Assembly: GCF_002288925.2 (NCBI RefSeq)
Contig: NW_022098076.1
Coordinates: 70,781,858-70,845,857, forward strand
Direction: 5' to 3'
DNA length: 64,000 bases
Origin: Delphinapterus leucas
Lineage: Eukaryota > Chordata > Mammalia > Artiodactyla > Monodontidae
Made by a program: the position numbers and the translations under genes
Shown here: one piece after another, positions 51,640 to 62,775 of the stretch
Layout: the number at the start of each line of letters is the position of its first letter
How positions within the stretch are numbered: position 1 is the first letter of the stretch
The notes under the pieces: model-generated
What the model was told of the DNA's origin: nothing
The model's input: only the letters and a program-made list of their open reading frames with translations
Databases searched by the model: none

Positions 51640-51850
51640 TGCTGGTCCTTCTATTTTTAAGAGCTGAATGAACTTGAGCAAGTCACTTTGTTACTTGGAG
51701 TTATGTGGAATGAGCACTGGGCAAGGGCAGTGAAGGTCAGGATGCCATTGATCCAACATTTCCTAGCTGTGTAAATTGGGACAATTATCTTCTTCTCATT
51801 GGGTCCAATTTTCTCTTTTATGTTTCCTTCCAGCTCGAAAATTCTGTGAT
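51640..51850 (+). mobile_element. MIR-like sequence
   Basis: 'GAACTTGAGCAAGTCACTTTG' and 'TTTCCTAGCTGTGTAAATTGGGACAATTATCTTCTTC' resemble two MIR cores, possibly a duplicated or nested copy. Confidence 0.5.
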
Positions 51851-51893
51851 TGAATTTATTTCTAAAATACTTATTTAAAACCTACTCTACACT

Positions 51894-52640
51894 GTTGGGA
51901 ATGTAAATTGGTACAGCCACTATGGAGAACAGTATGGAGGTTCCTTAAGAAACTAAAAACAGAGCTAACATATGAACTAGCAATCCCAGTCCTGGGCATA
52001 TAGCCAGAGAAAAACATGGTCTGAAAGGATACAGGCACCCCAATGTCCATTGCAGTGCTGTTTTCAATAGTCAAGACATGGAAGTAACCTAAATGTCCAT
52101 TGACAGAATGACTGGATAAAGAAGATGTGGTACATATATACAATGGAATATTACTCAACCATTAAAAATGAAATAATGCCATTTGCAGTAACATGGATGG
52201 ACCTGGAGATTATCATACTAAATGAAGTCAGACAGAGAAAGACAAATATCATATGACATCACTTATATGTGGAATCTAAGGAAAAAAATGATGCAAATGA
52301 ACTTATTTACAAAACAGAAACAGACTCACAGACTTAGAAAACAAACATAGTTATCGGGGGGAAGGGTGGGGGACAAGGGATAGATTGGGGTTTGGGACTG
52401 ACATGTACACATCGCTATATTTAAAATAGATAAACAACAAGGACCTACTGTATAGCACAGGGAACGCTGCTCAATATTCTATAATAACCTAAATGGGAAA
52501 AGAATTTGAAAAACAATAGATACATGTATATGTATAACTGAATCATTTTGCTGTACACCTGAAGCTAACACAACATTGCTAATCAACTGTGCTCCAATAT
52601 AAAATAAAATTTTTTTAAATGATAAAAAATAAAATAAAAT
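51894..52640 (+). mobile_element. 5'-truncated L1 LINE with 17-bp target-site duplication
   Basis: Starts 'GTTGGGAATGTAAATTGGTACAGCC', carries the ORF2 end ('GGTACATATATACAATGGAATATTACTC'), the 3' UTR ('GGACCTACTGTATAGCACAGGGAACG', 'TTTTGCTGTACACCTGAAGC') and an AAAAT-rich tail. AAAACCTACTCTACACT flanks it exactly at 51877-51893 and 52641-52657. This is a cetartiodactyl-lineage L1 of moderate to young age. Confidence 0.95.
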
Positions 52641-52719
52641 AAAACCTACTCTACACTAAGTAATGAGTTGCATTCAGTGGGTGCTTTCAAGGAGGTCACA
52701 CTGTGGCAACATCATATAA

Positions 52720-53285
52720 AGTTATAAAGTTAAACACTTATCAAATTATCCAGCAATCCCATTTATAAGTACATCCCTAGATAAAGGAAAATTATGTTCA
52801 CATAAAAATGTGTACATGAGAGTTTAACGGAACTCCACTCAAATTCACCAAAAATTGGAAACAACACAAATGTCCTTCAATGACTGAATGCTAACAAACT
52901 ATGGTATATCTATTTCATGAATATCTAGTCAGCAATAAAAGTGGACAGATGGTTGCTATAGCAACATGGAAAATTCCCAAAGGCATTATGCTGACTGAAA
53001 GAAGCAGGCTCAAAATGCTACATACTATACGATTCCATTGGTATGACATTTTGGAGAAAGACAAAACTACAAAGGATGGAGAACAAATCAGTGGTTGCCA
53101 GAAGATGGGTATCTGAGAGAGAGGGTTTGACTGAAAGATCATGAGGGGAATTTAGGAGATGGCAGAATTCTTCTGCATACTGACTGTGGTGGTGATTACA
53201 TAGTATACATGGGTTAAAACTCAGAGAAATGTACACCAAAAAAAGTCAGTTTTACTGTATGTAAAATAAAACACACACACACTCA
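52720..53285 (+). mobile_element. Older L1 LINE 3' fragment
   Basis: 'TTATCCAGCAATCCCATTTATAAG', 'AAAAATTGGAAACAACACAAATGTCC', 'ACTGAAAGAAGCAGGCTCAAAATGC', 'CAGTGGTTGCCAGAAGATGGG', then an ending in a short (CA)n. It is more diverged than 51894-52640. Confidence 0.78.
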
Positions 53286-53319
53286 GGTTGGCTTGTATGT
53301 TTAACAGAGTTAAAAATGC

Positions 53320-53970
53320 CCCTTTATATAAATCATAAAACATTCTTAATATATTTGTTCTTAGGCATTTTATACTTGTCATCTTTGAATAATTGTAGTT
53401 ACATTTTTGAACTGCTTATATTATTACATATTTTTAAAACTCTTGATAACTCTGGTATTTTTTTTTCCCCCTCAAAACTTGGCTACATTGCTAAATCCTT
53501 GTAATTTCTAATTAGTTTTCTTCATTGAGGTTCTTGATTTATCTAGTCTTCAATCATGTTATTTTATTTTGTTTTTTTGGCTGGTACTACTTAGACTTTC
53601 TAGATAATTTTTTTCAATTAATAAGCATAGTTGTCAATTCTATCTCTGTTCCGATCTTTACAGAAATGTTTTCCTTGGCTCGGCATATATTTTGTTATGT
53701 TATATGTTCCAGGGTCTGGCTTTACCAGGTTTTTATTTTAGATTCGAATGTTGAATGTTGCTATTTTTTGCTATCAATTAATGCTAATTAAATGTGCACT
53801 AATTTTGAAATTATTAATGAGTTCCAAATACTGAACCATTCTTATATTCCTGGAATGAACCACACTTAGTAATCATGCATTATAACATTAATATACTTCT
53901 AGATTTATTGTTTTTATTTGTACTGTTATTTTAATATTAAAAATATCTATCAATGATTTAGAAATATTTG
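53320..53970 (-). mobile_element. L1 LINE ORF2 fragment, antisense to the previous copy
   Basis: Plus-strand text such as 'GTCATCTTTGAATAATTGTAGTTACATTTT', 'TATATTCCTGGAATGAACCACACTTAG' and 'TTCTAGATTTATTG' is the reverse of an L1 ORF2 stretch. It is eroded; the open frames here are antisense by-products. Confidence 0.55.
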
Positions 53971-55944
53971 TACCAGATGTCATCACACACAAAGTGATAA
54001 ATAATGGAAGTGGGTTTATATTTTATAAAATTTGCACTCTATATAATTAACTCTAAAAGTAGTAAAGAAAAAATTTAACATCAAGTAGGAAATTTGGTTT
54101 ATAATTTACATTACATAAAACTGTAGATAAAATATTTTCAATCTAAAAATCAGTATCTTTTTTAAAAAAATAAGTGACCCTATAGTATATTCTCTGAATC
54201 TTTATCTTCTACCACTCTTTTATTGACTCCCAAAGTGACAAAACAGGAATCTGCTGAAATCAACTAAATCACTTTCTAAAGGATTCTTGAGCCAAATGAA
54301 AAGGGCATTTGGCATCATAGACCTTCACTAATAGAGTTGTAGCTAGGGAAGACATAGGCATTCTATAATACAGGCTGATGAAAGGCAAGTCCATAGACTA
54401 TATATACTGCTATGTGCTGCTCCATCTAAAATTTAATTGAGCTGTATTTTACCTCTGTTGTTTACTTACAACATTCCCTAAATGCCCTCAAAGATGCTTA
54501 AACGCTAAATTATATTGCAAAGGGAAAAAAGCTCATCATTGTAGACTACCAAAAAATGATAGATGTAAATATCGCACATGATTATCTCCTGTTCATCAAT
54601 GATATGTTTTGTGAGTGGTCTATTCTAATCTAGTCTTCCCAATATAATAGGTTATACTTGTATTGTTTATTTAGTATTTCAAAGATAAGCTTAGTAAAAT
54701 TAAAATAATTAAAAATTATTTTAAATGCATTATATGGGTCATCAAAAACTGACTTGTAACTGCTTGAATATAAATTTTAGTTCCTGTTCTTTATTGTTTT
54801 TCTGCCTTTACATATTTTATATTTTCTTAAATTACATCTCAAAAAATTCCTTTGTTGAAAGCTGAAAAACATAATAGAAAGAATTTACAGATTTAGAAAT
54901 TACATTTCTGTCATCTATTCTTAGATGAAATAATATTCCCCTTACCACTATCTTGTCATAATTCCCTCCCTGCCCTTTTTGTCATTCTTCACACCCTCTT
55001 CCCTTTCCCCACACAAAGAGTCCTTCTTATTTACTTTGTAGTATTTCCTTTTCTGTGGAAGTGCTAGGTCCTTAAGTTTAATGTAGGTACTGGACTTGAC
55101 AAGCAATTAAAGCAAACAATTTCCACTCATCAAGACTTGCCAAATTAGTCATCTGCCATCTGCCCCATCATCTGGTTCTCCTTGAGGTCTTGCTGTGAAT
55201 CTGGATGCACTCGCTCAGATTAAGAGGGACAGTGCCAACCTCCAACCTGGTAAAATGCCAGTGGGAGCTAAGTACGTAAACATTAGCGACCATCTTTCTT
55301 CCCTAGATTATCATGCTTTCAACCACCACTTTGCATGTAATAAAGACCAGTCTGTTTGTAATGGCTTATCACTGTAGACATTTACCATTCACTGTAATTA
55401 AAGTGGCAGTCTGTGGGATTTTTTTTCCACTTAGAAGTATTTTAAAAAAGATGGACATCACTTGTGAGAAACAATTTCCTGGGAGGGCTGTAACAGTAGT
55501 AAATGATATTACTAATATACCCAGTAGCAACTACACTTGAAGAAACACCACACCTTACAAATATTTTATTCAGTCAGCCTGGTTTCTGCATATCTCTGCC
55601 TAGGTCCTCATTCACTTGTCAAAGAGGGCAAAGAGTAATTGTTCTGACACAGACAAGATAGACATATTTTTGATAACTAAAATATATTCCTTTTAAGCCT
55701 GATGACTTAATTACTCTATGACTGAACATGTGGGTTTTTAATTTTTTTCTTTCATTTTATTTATTTAAGGTATTTGTTACCATAGTTTTGAGATATTACC
55801 AAGACATTACACTACTAATATTACTAGCAACTTCCCTACTCATTCCATGATCTCATGGGTTAGTTAACAGGGCATCAGATACTACATAGACAGTCATTTA
55901 ATTTGGAATGTTTTCCCATGAAAGTTTCACTAATCTTTGGATTT
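53971..55944. other. Unassigned intron
   Basis: T- and A-rich, no family recognised. Frames at 55195-55540 have no domain. Confidence 0.45.
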
Positions 55945-55960
55945 AAAGATCTGATATCCT

Positions 55961-56429
55961 TTGAGATCCTATTTTCATTTCCTTTGGATATTTACCCCAA
56001 AGTAGGATTGCTGGATCACACGGTAGTTCTATTTTTAAGTTTTTGAGAAATTTCCATATTGTTTTCTGAAACAGAGAGTCTTGGTTACCAGGGTCTCAGG
56101 GGTGAGAGAAATGGGGAGATGTTGATAAAATGATACAAATCTCCAGTTATAAAATGAATAAATTCTGGGGGTCTAATGTACAGCATGATGATTATAAGTA
56201 ACAATACTCTATTACATACTTGACAGTTCTTAACAGAATAGACCTTCAATGTTCTCACCACCAAAAAGAAATTATAATCATGTGATGTGATGGTGGTGCT
56301 AGCTAACATTATAGTGGTAATCACTTTGCAGTATATAAGTGTATAAAAGTCACACATTGTACACCTTAAATTTATCCAATATTATATGCCATTATATCTC
56401 AATAGAGTTGGAAAAATAAAAGTTTTTAA
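55961..56429 (+). mobile_element. Twin-primed L1: inverted 5' piece plus 3' end
   Basis: 55961-56065 is L1 sequence in minus orientation ('TACCCCAAAGTAGGATTGCTGGATCACACGG'). 56066-56429 is the plus-strand L1 3' end ('GGTTACCAGGGTCTCAGGGG', 'CTAATGTACAGCATGATGATTATAAG', 'CACACATTGTACACCTTAAATTT', 'TCTCAATAGAGTTGGAAAAATAAA'). AAAGATCTGATATCCT flanks the whole at 55945-55960 and 56430-56445, so both pieces came in together. Confidence 0.9.
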
Positions 56430-56651
56430 AAAGATCTGATATCCTATTTGGAGGCTTTATTATAATGAAGCAGCAGTTAAAATCTTTAATAAGAAATTGA
56501 ATGTAAAAGTTCAACTTTCTAATGGAATATGCATCATTCAATATAACATCTAAAAACCAAGGTGATGTTTAACAACTTTTTTATTATTAAAGGACATGAC
56601 TTTAGAAACGTCTTTTACATTTAAGAGAAATACTTAAAAATACATATAAGG

Positions 56652-56985
56652 GGGCTTCCCTGGTGGCGCAGTGGTTAAGAATCCACCTGCCAACGCAGAT
56701 TCGAGCCCTGGTCCGGGAAGATCCCACATGCTGCGGAGCAACTAAGCCCGTGTGCCACAACTACTGAGCCTGCACTCTAGAGCCCGCCTGCCACAACTAC
56801 TGAAGCTTGTGCACTTAGAGCCTGTGCTCCGCAACAAGAGAAGCCACTGCAATGAGAAGCCCGCGCACCACAACAGAGTAGCCCCCGCTCACCGCAACTA
56901 GAGAAAGCCCGCGCACAGCAACGAAGACCCAACACAGCCAAAAATTAAATAAATAAATTTATTTAAAAATATATATATATATATA
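56652..56985 (+). mobile_element. Full-length CHR-type SINE
   Basis: 'GGGCTTCCCTGGTGGCGCAGTGG' head. Bases around box B are deleted ('CAACGCAGATTCGAGCCC' in place of the longer text). The long CCACAACTACTGA body, 'CCAACACAGCCAAAAATTAAAT' and an A/TA tail follow. ATAAGG before and after suggests a short duplication. Confidence 0.94.
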
Positions 56986-58379
56986 AGGATACAATATTTA
57001 CTACATAGTGGTAACATATTTGAACTTTTCCTTGTTATGGTTTTGTCAAAAGTTTTAGGTAATGATAACGAAGGAATAAATGCCAAAATGTGTTACAAGT
57101 TCCTTAGTTTACTTTACCTAAGACAATTCAGTAATACAGGTATCAAAAACAACACATTCAACGCTAAGCCATAGGAGTTCTATAGCATCAGGTTCAATTT
57201 TAAAAGTAAAGAATAATCTATGATTTCCTTTGATAATATAAAATAGGCTGGTAACAAGAAAAAAAAGACTTGAATTAAAGGTTTAAAATAATTTAATACT
57301 TGCATTGTCATTTTAGTTCAATGTGAATTTTTGAGAGCCTGTGCAAATAAACATAATTTCTCTATATTATAAAAATAAAAGTATTTATATTCGTATCTGG
57401 CAAGGTTCATATGTACAAAAAAATTATCTAGAAGATAAATTAAAAATTTAAACTAAATTACTGTTTGCTTAGAGATATAGGTGGAATGGGAATAAATACT
57501 ACTATTTTTAATCCTAACACAGCACAGCACAAATTTGATAAATTTTTAAAATTTGAAGAATGCCTTTTCTGAACATGATTCATTTTTAATTCCTGACACA
57601 AAAATAATATGTATTTTAGGGTAAGTTTTAGAAACAAGTATCTTTTATTACAGACTTCAGATTTCTATTGACACTTTCTGCCAGGATAAAATAGAATAGA
57701 TTCTCTGTTACATTCTTTGCAAATGTTCAGTTTTCAAATATATTTGCCACCTGACTAGACCTTGTAAGGAAAACAATGCAAATCAAATAATAACTATAGA
57801 ATTTGATTTTAAAATGCATTACTTTTTTGAGGGACAGTCTCATGTAATTGTATAATTTTTATTGTTATGATTTCAAAAAGATAAAATAAAATCCCTCAAT
57901 AAAATCAATTATTTTTCAAAGATACTTTTTAAGAATATATGGGAGTATGTTTATGCTTATGTGTATAAACATATTCATTGGGAAGGAAATAAAATATGGT
58001 AAAAATGTTTTCTCTCTGATTAGAAGATTCCCAGATGACACCTATTTTCCTTTTTTGTTTACCTGTAATTTCTAAATTTATAAATTCTATAAAGCATTTT
58101 TGTATGTAAAAGGCGAATTTTATTTCAGGAAGGATATATACATATTTAATTTTTAAAAAGATAAGATATTTACTCTATGCTTTGCCATTGTTTTTATGGG
58201 AATGTGTATACTAATTCCAGTTACTATTAACACTTTTGATAATCTTGGAATTTTATAAAACATTAGCATTTTATATAAAAACATTATCTTGATTTTAATA
58301 TGAACCTTGAGAAATTGTATTTTAAATCATCTGAAAGAAAAGTAGAAAAAAATATTATTCTAAAGATAGAATATAAGAG
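56986..58379. other. Unassigned AT-rich intron
   Basis: Very A/T-rich. Nothing recognised. Confidence 0.45.
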
Positions 58380-59052
58380 TTACCTGGAAAAACTAAAAAT
58401 AGAGCTACCATGTGATCCAGCAATCCCACTCCTGGGCATATATCCAGAGAAAGCCATAATTTGAAAAGATACATGCACCCCAATGTTCATTGCAGCACTG
58501 TTTACAACAGCCAGCACGTGGAAGCAACCTGTGTCCATCGACAGAGGAATGGATAAAGAAGATGTGGTACATATATACAATAGAATATTATTCAGCCATA
58601 AAAAAGAATGAAATAATGCCATTTGCATCAGCATGGATGGACCTAGAGATTCTCATACTGAGTGAAGTAAGTCAGACAGAGAAAGACAAATATCATATTG
58701 CTTATATGTAGGATCTAAAAAAAGGCTACAAATGAACTTATCTACAAAACTGAAATAGAGTTACAGATGTACAAAATAAACTTATGGTTATCAAGGGTAA
58801 GGCGGGGGGGAGGGATAAATTGGAAGATTCGGATTGACTCATACACAGTACTATGTATAAAATAGATAACTAATAAGGACCTACTGTATAGCACAGGAAA
58901 CTCTACTTAATACTCTGTAATGGCCTATATGGGAAAAAAATCTAAAAAAGAGTGGATATATGTATATGTATAACAGATTCACTTTGCTGTACACCTGAAA
59001 CTAATACAACATTTTTAATCAATTATATCCCAATAAAAATTTTTAAAAAAAG
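58380..59052 (+). mobile_element. L1 LINE 3' end, first of a head-to-tail pair
   Basis: 'GAGCTACCATGTGATCCAGCAATCCCACTCCTGGGC' through the ORF2 end to '..CCCAATAAAAATTTTTAAAAAAAG'. A frame at 58490-58711 still reads the C-terminal ORF2 text (NEIMPFASAWMDL) with an upstream frameshift. Same L1 family as 51894-52640. Confidence 0.92.
58490..58711 (+). pseudogene. L1 ORF2 C-terminal remnant
   Basis: The 73-codon frame includes WYIYTIEYYSAIKKNEIMP and [13 protein letters not shown], the typical end of L1 ORF2p. The part before it is frameshifted, and the reverse transcriptase and endonuclease domains are absent, so it cannot function. Confidence 0.88.
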
Positions 59053-59340
59053 AAAGAAATCAAACTTATGATTGCCAAGGGGGAAGGGAGGGGAGGAGGG
59101 ATAAATTGGGAGATTGGGATTGACATAGACACACTACTATATATAAAATAGGTAACTAATAAGAACCTACTGTATAGCACAGGGAACTCTACTCATTACT
59201 GTGTAATGACCTATGTGGGAAAAGAATCTAAAAAAGAGTCAATATATGTATGTGTATAACTGATTCACTTTGATGTACAGCAGAAACTAACGTAACATTG
59301 TAAATCAACTTTACGCGAATAAAAATTAATTTTAAAAAAA
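59053..59340 (+). mobile_element. L1 LINE 3' end, second of the pair
   Basis: 'AAACTTATGATTGCCAAGGGGG' to '..GCGAATAAAAATTAATTTTAAAAAAAG' repeats the last 280 bases of the first copy with roughly 10-15% differences by eye. It starts directly in the first copy's A-rich tail. Confidence 0.9.
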
Positions 59341-59413
59341 GAATTACCTAGTGATCTATAAAGGAAAGTCCAATGGTAAACCAATTTTCCATCTGAGTTG
59401 AATAGGAAATATG

Positions 59414-59530
59414 ATTGTGTGTGTGTGTGTGTGTGTATGAGTGTGCATGTGTATGTATGTGTATATAGCTATATCTACATGTGTCTTTATGTACATTATA
59501 TATATATATATATATACACACACATATATA
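59414..59530. repeat. (TG)n then (AT)n/(AC)n microsatellites
   Basis: TG units at 59414-59437, interrupted TGTATG text to 59465, then AT units and ACACAC at about 59498-59525. Confidence 0.92.
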
Positions 59531-59714
59531 TTCATTCTAGTTTCTACATATGCTCTAGGCTTTCTAGTTCATACAATTTGATATTATACATAATTTTGTA
59601 ATATTGCTTCTGATAGTTTATCTCTTCTAATATTATTTTTAAAGTATATTACTATGAAATTATTAATATGAAATACATTATTATTACTATTAATAGTTTG
59701 TTCCATCTGCATAT

Positions 59715-59915
59715 TAGTAGTACCAGAAATTATTTAAAGTGCTTTATATAACATTATCATTTACTCCACATACAATCACATTAAATATCTATTATTATCA
59801 TCGTCATAATCATCATCTCTTTTTTTACAGAAGAGGAAACTAAGACCCAGAAAGTTAAATAATATACCCAGAAAATTAACTAGTGGAAGAGCTAGGAGTC
59901 AAAATCAGTTCCAAT
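59715..59915 (-). mobile_element. MIR SINE
   Basis: Plus-strand 'AAGTGCTTTATATAACATTATCATTTACTCC', 'TTTTTTTACAGAAGAGGAAACTAAGACCCAGAAAG', 'AACTAGTGGAAGAGCTAGGAGTCAAAATCAG' is reversed MIR. Confidence 0.85.
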
Positions 59916-60370
59916 TTCATAAGTAGTTATCATTCAGAAACATAGTACTAGTTAGTTGATGTCTACAAATACTTGTTTCAAATTATTTGTATTTAGCATT
60001 AGTATGTTATAATCAAACAAAAATGTACAATAAATAAGCTGAAATGTTTATATGCTGAGGACACATTATCTTCTATAAATTTAGAATGACAGTTATACTA
60101 TTACTAGTTATGCATTATACTAGAAGTCCATGGTAGGTGCTATAGGTGATAGCCTACATGCACTTACTTGAAAGTCTACTCTAACACTTTTACTTTTAAT
60201 ACCAAATCTTTTATTTTCTTTTAACTAGAAAGGGTTAGAAGGCTTATCCACTTCCACCCTCTAACTTCCTTCAACTCCATCTACTTATCTTAATAAATGG
60301 TTCTCCTTTCACCCAGTTACTGGGGTAAAAATCTAGTCAGCTGACCCCTTTCTTGTCTTAAACCACTAAG
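59916..60370. other. Unassigned intron
   Basis: Nothing recognised. Confidence 0.45.
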
Positions 60371-60374
60371 GAAG

Positions 60375-60375
<1 letters not shown>

Positions 60376-60416
<41 letters not shown>

Positions 60417-60430
60417 ACATACACACACAT
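60376..60430. repeat. (CA)n microsatellite
   Basis: About 27 CA units with two interruptions; the longest dinucleotide array in the window. Confidence 0.96.
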
Positions 60431-60524
60431 CTTCAGGTCAGCTCTACCTGCAGAATGTCTGTGGGCTCCACTTGACACTCTATCAGCCCCACCTGACTGA
60501 CTGTCCCTACTTCATGAAAGGCGG

Positions 60525-61115
60525 TCTCTATCTGAATATTGCAATAGGCTCTCATTTGATGCCCCTGCCTTTCTCCTTGTCTCCTTAGATCTAGTTTATT
60601 GTATATCATATATAAAAGATTTTTATATTTTTAACCCTTAAATCAGATCATTTATCTCCTGTGTTCAAATATCTCCAATGGTTTCTCATGTCAATCAGAA
60701 TAAAGGTCCTTATCCTGACCTACAAGGCCCTGATGTAATTTGAACACCTGCCATTTTTCTGATATTGTCTTTCATGATGTTTCACTTCCTCACTAAGATC
60801 TGACCAGGACTATCTTACTTGTCTTTGAACATTTCTATAAAATGTTCTAAATAGTTGTTATCAATTTATTAATTTAGCCTGTGGTGCAGCAACAGACCGG
60901 CGTTGGTCTACATATGGCACTTTGAGTAGCACTGTTCTAAATCATTACACTTCATATCACTTATCACCACCCGCCATGTTATATCTTTATCTAGAATGTA
61001 AGCTCTGTGAGGGCAAGGGCTGTATTTTGTTCACTGCTATATTTATAGCATTTACAAGTGTCTGACCCATAGTAGGCACCCAATAAATATTTAATGATTG
61101 GATGAATGGATGAAT
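60525..61115 (+). mobile_element. L2 LINE 3' region with an insertion
   Basis: 'CCTTATCCTGACCTACAAGGCCCTGATGTAATTTG', 'AGAATGTAAGCTCTGTGAGGGCAAGGGCTGTATTTTGTTCACTGC' and 'CCATAGTAGGCACCCAATAAATATTTAATGATTGG' are L2. About 60850-60950 ('GTGCAGCAACAGACCGGCG ... GAGTAGCACTGTTCTAAA') does not fit and may be a small DNA-transposon insertion. Confidence 0.85.
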
Positions 61116-61179
61116 GGATAAGTGGTTGTTGAAGTGTTAAAATTTGTCCCAAATTCCCAGCTTACATGTAACCTACATG

Positions 61180-61350
61180 TTATTTTTAATGACCAGAATG
61201 TAAGAACCACAAAGATCTTTAGAGATCATCAAGTCCAGTTTATACATATAGATGAGAAAACAGACTGATAAGTCAAAGTGCTCAACAGAGATCAAACAGC
61301 TAATCAGGAGCAGAAATAGAATAGGACTCTCCATTCACAGGCTATATGCA
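61180..61350 (-). mobile_element. MIR-like fragment
   Basis: 'GATCTTTAGAGATCATCAAGTCCAGTTTATACATATAGATGAGAAAACAG' and 'ATCAAACAGCTAATCAGGAGCAGAAATAG' match the reversed MIR3/MIR-like sequence. Confidence 0.65.
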
Positions 61351-62689
61351 AATGGCACAGTGCCTCATGTTACATAGAAGCCTTCATGAAACTGTCTAGC
61401 TTTATGGAAAGGATTCCCAAGCATAATGCTCTGTGGCCAGTAAGAAAACTATAGCATGAAACTTGGCATGGGTACTTAAGAACATTTGGCTAAACAGTCG
61501 ATTATATAATTGGACAGTAGATCCTGAGAAATATCTTATTTTTTTTTTCAAGTTCTGGTTAAATGGAGTTAAATGTAGCTACTTAAAAAGAAAATCTGCT
61601 TTGTTAAGAGTTTGGTTCTCCTGTTTCTCCAATGGCCCAAGGGCGTAGCCCATATGTGCTTCCTAGTGTGTCCCCACTAGGGGGCCCCGTTCCTGCTGCC
61701 TTTCTCATAAAGGAGGTCTGATGGAAGCCTGCAGCTTCATGTAGCTTCACATCATCCTGGCATCTTGATATTATTGCTTGAGTTAGCTCTGGCCAATATC
61801 TCCAGCTTTCAGCCTAAAAATTTAGCTGAGGTAAAGAAATAATTATTCATTCTAGTGCCAGTTATATTTTTAGACTGGGCTCCTTAATGACCATTAATGC
61901 ACACCATGTCTGTTAGTTATCCTGAACAGTCACGGGCTGGGAACTGCTTTGCTCTTTTTTATTCAATTCTCTGCCTTCTGTTGCTCCCTGTTTTCAACCT
62001 CAACATTAAATAGATAGCCAACACACGAGTGCCAAAAATTGTTGACAAGAGAACTCTAGAAGCATATGGTGCTAAGTACAAAAAAACAATTCTTAGCTAA
62101 GTAATGATTCTTCGTTTGAAAATATGCACTATTCCTTCTTCTTTTTGAAAAGTCAGCACACTTGAGGGCCAAGTGTCGCCTGGGGACTTTAACTTGCATA
62201 AAGCACTGTGTTGGCTCTGAAGTAGTGAAATTCCACAGCAATGCCAGCAACACTTAAACTTCTCAAGGACCCCTACGTTATTTATCTCTGAACAGCTAGG
62301 GGGCTTTTTGCAGAGAGGTCCCTAACTACTGCAGGCATTCACTCTATTTAATGTTTTTTAATTAACAACACACAAACACCAATTCTGTGTGTGCAGTGAA
62401 GTCTGTGAACTTCCCCAGATTTGCTTTCTGAATAGTTTTGGAATTGCAGCTGCAGAATAGTGCCAGACTTCCCTTCTCCACCCCAACTCTCCCTCAAAAC
62501 CCGAGGATCCCTAGTCAAGAGGACATTGGTTAAAATAGGATAAAACTAATACAGGTACATGATAAAGGGAAGGGATATCTAGGAAAAAAAATTAGTCGGT
62601 ACAGAAAAGCCCTGTTTGTTGTTGTTTGCACACTTTTAAAACAATAATTATAATTATGAAATAATTGGATTTCTCCATAATACAATATG
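61351..62689. other. Repeat-poor intron with a CTCF-like site
   Basis: No repeat family recognised. Composition is more balanced than in most of the window, particularly 61620-61800 and 62150-62520. Confidence 0.4.
61674..61688 (+). promoter_or_regulatory. CTCF-like motif 1
   Basis: CCACTAGGGGGCCCC matches the CTCF core (CCASYAGRKGGCRS) at all but one position, the R after GGC. It lies outside recognised repeats. Confidence 0.45.
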
Positions 62690-62775
62690 TGGAATTAGAA
62701 AACCTAGAGTCATTTAAGAGTTAGAGATAAGATGATCTCTAAGGTCACTGCCAGTTCTAAAATTCTATGTTCAAA
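62690..62775 (+). mobile_element. Ancient repeat scrap (MIR/CR1-like 3' end)
   Basis: 'AAGATGATCTCTAAGGTCACTGCCAGTTCTAAAATTCTATG' is a recurring mammalian repeat terminus; family uncertain. Confidence 0.5.

Noticed and set aside
55195..55540. Possible small exon frames
   Set aside because: No coding similarity, no paired splice sites, and not on the gene's strand.
59398..59601. Cys/Val/Tyr-rich 67-codon frame
   Set aside because: Translation of TG, AT and AC microsatellites.
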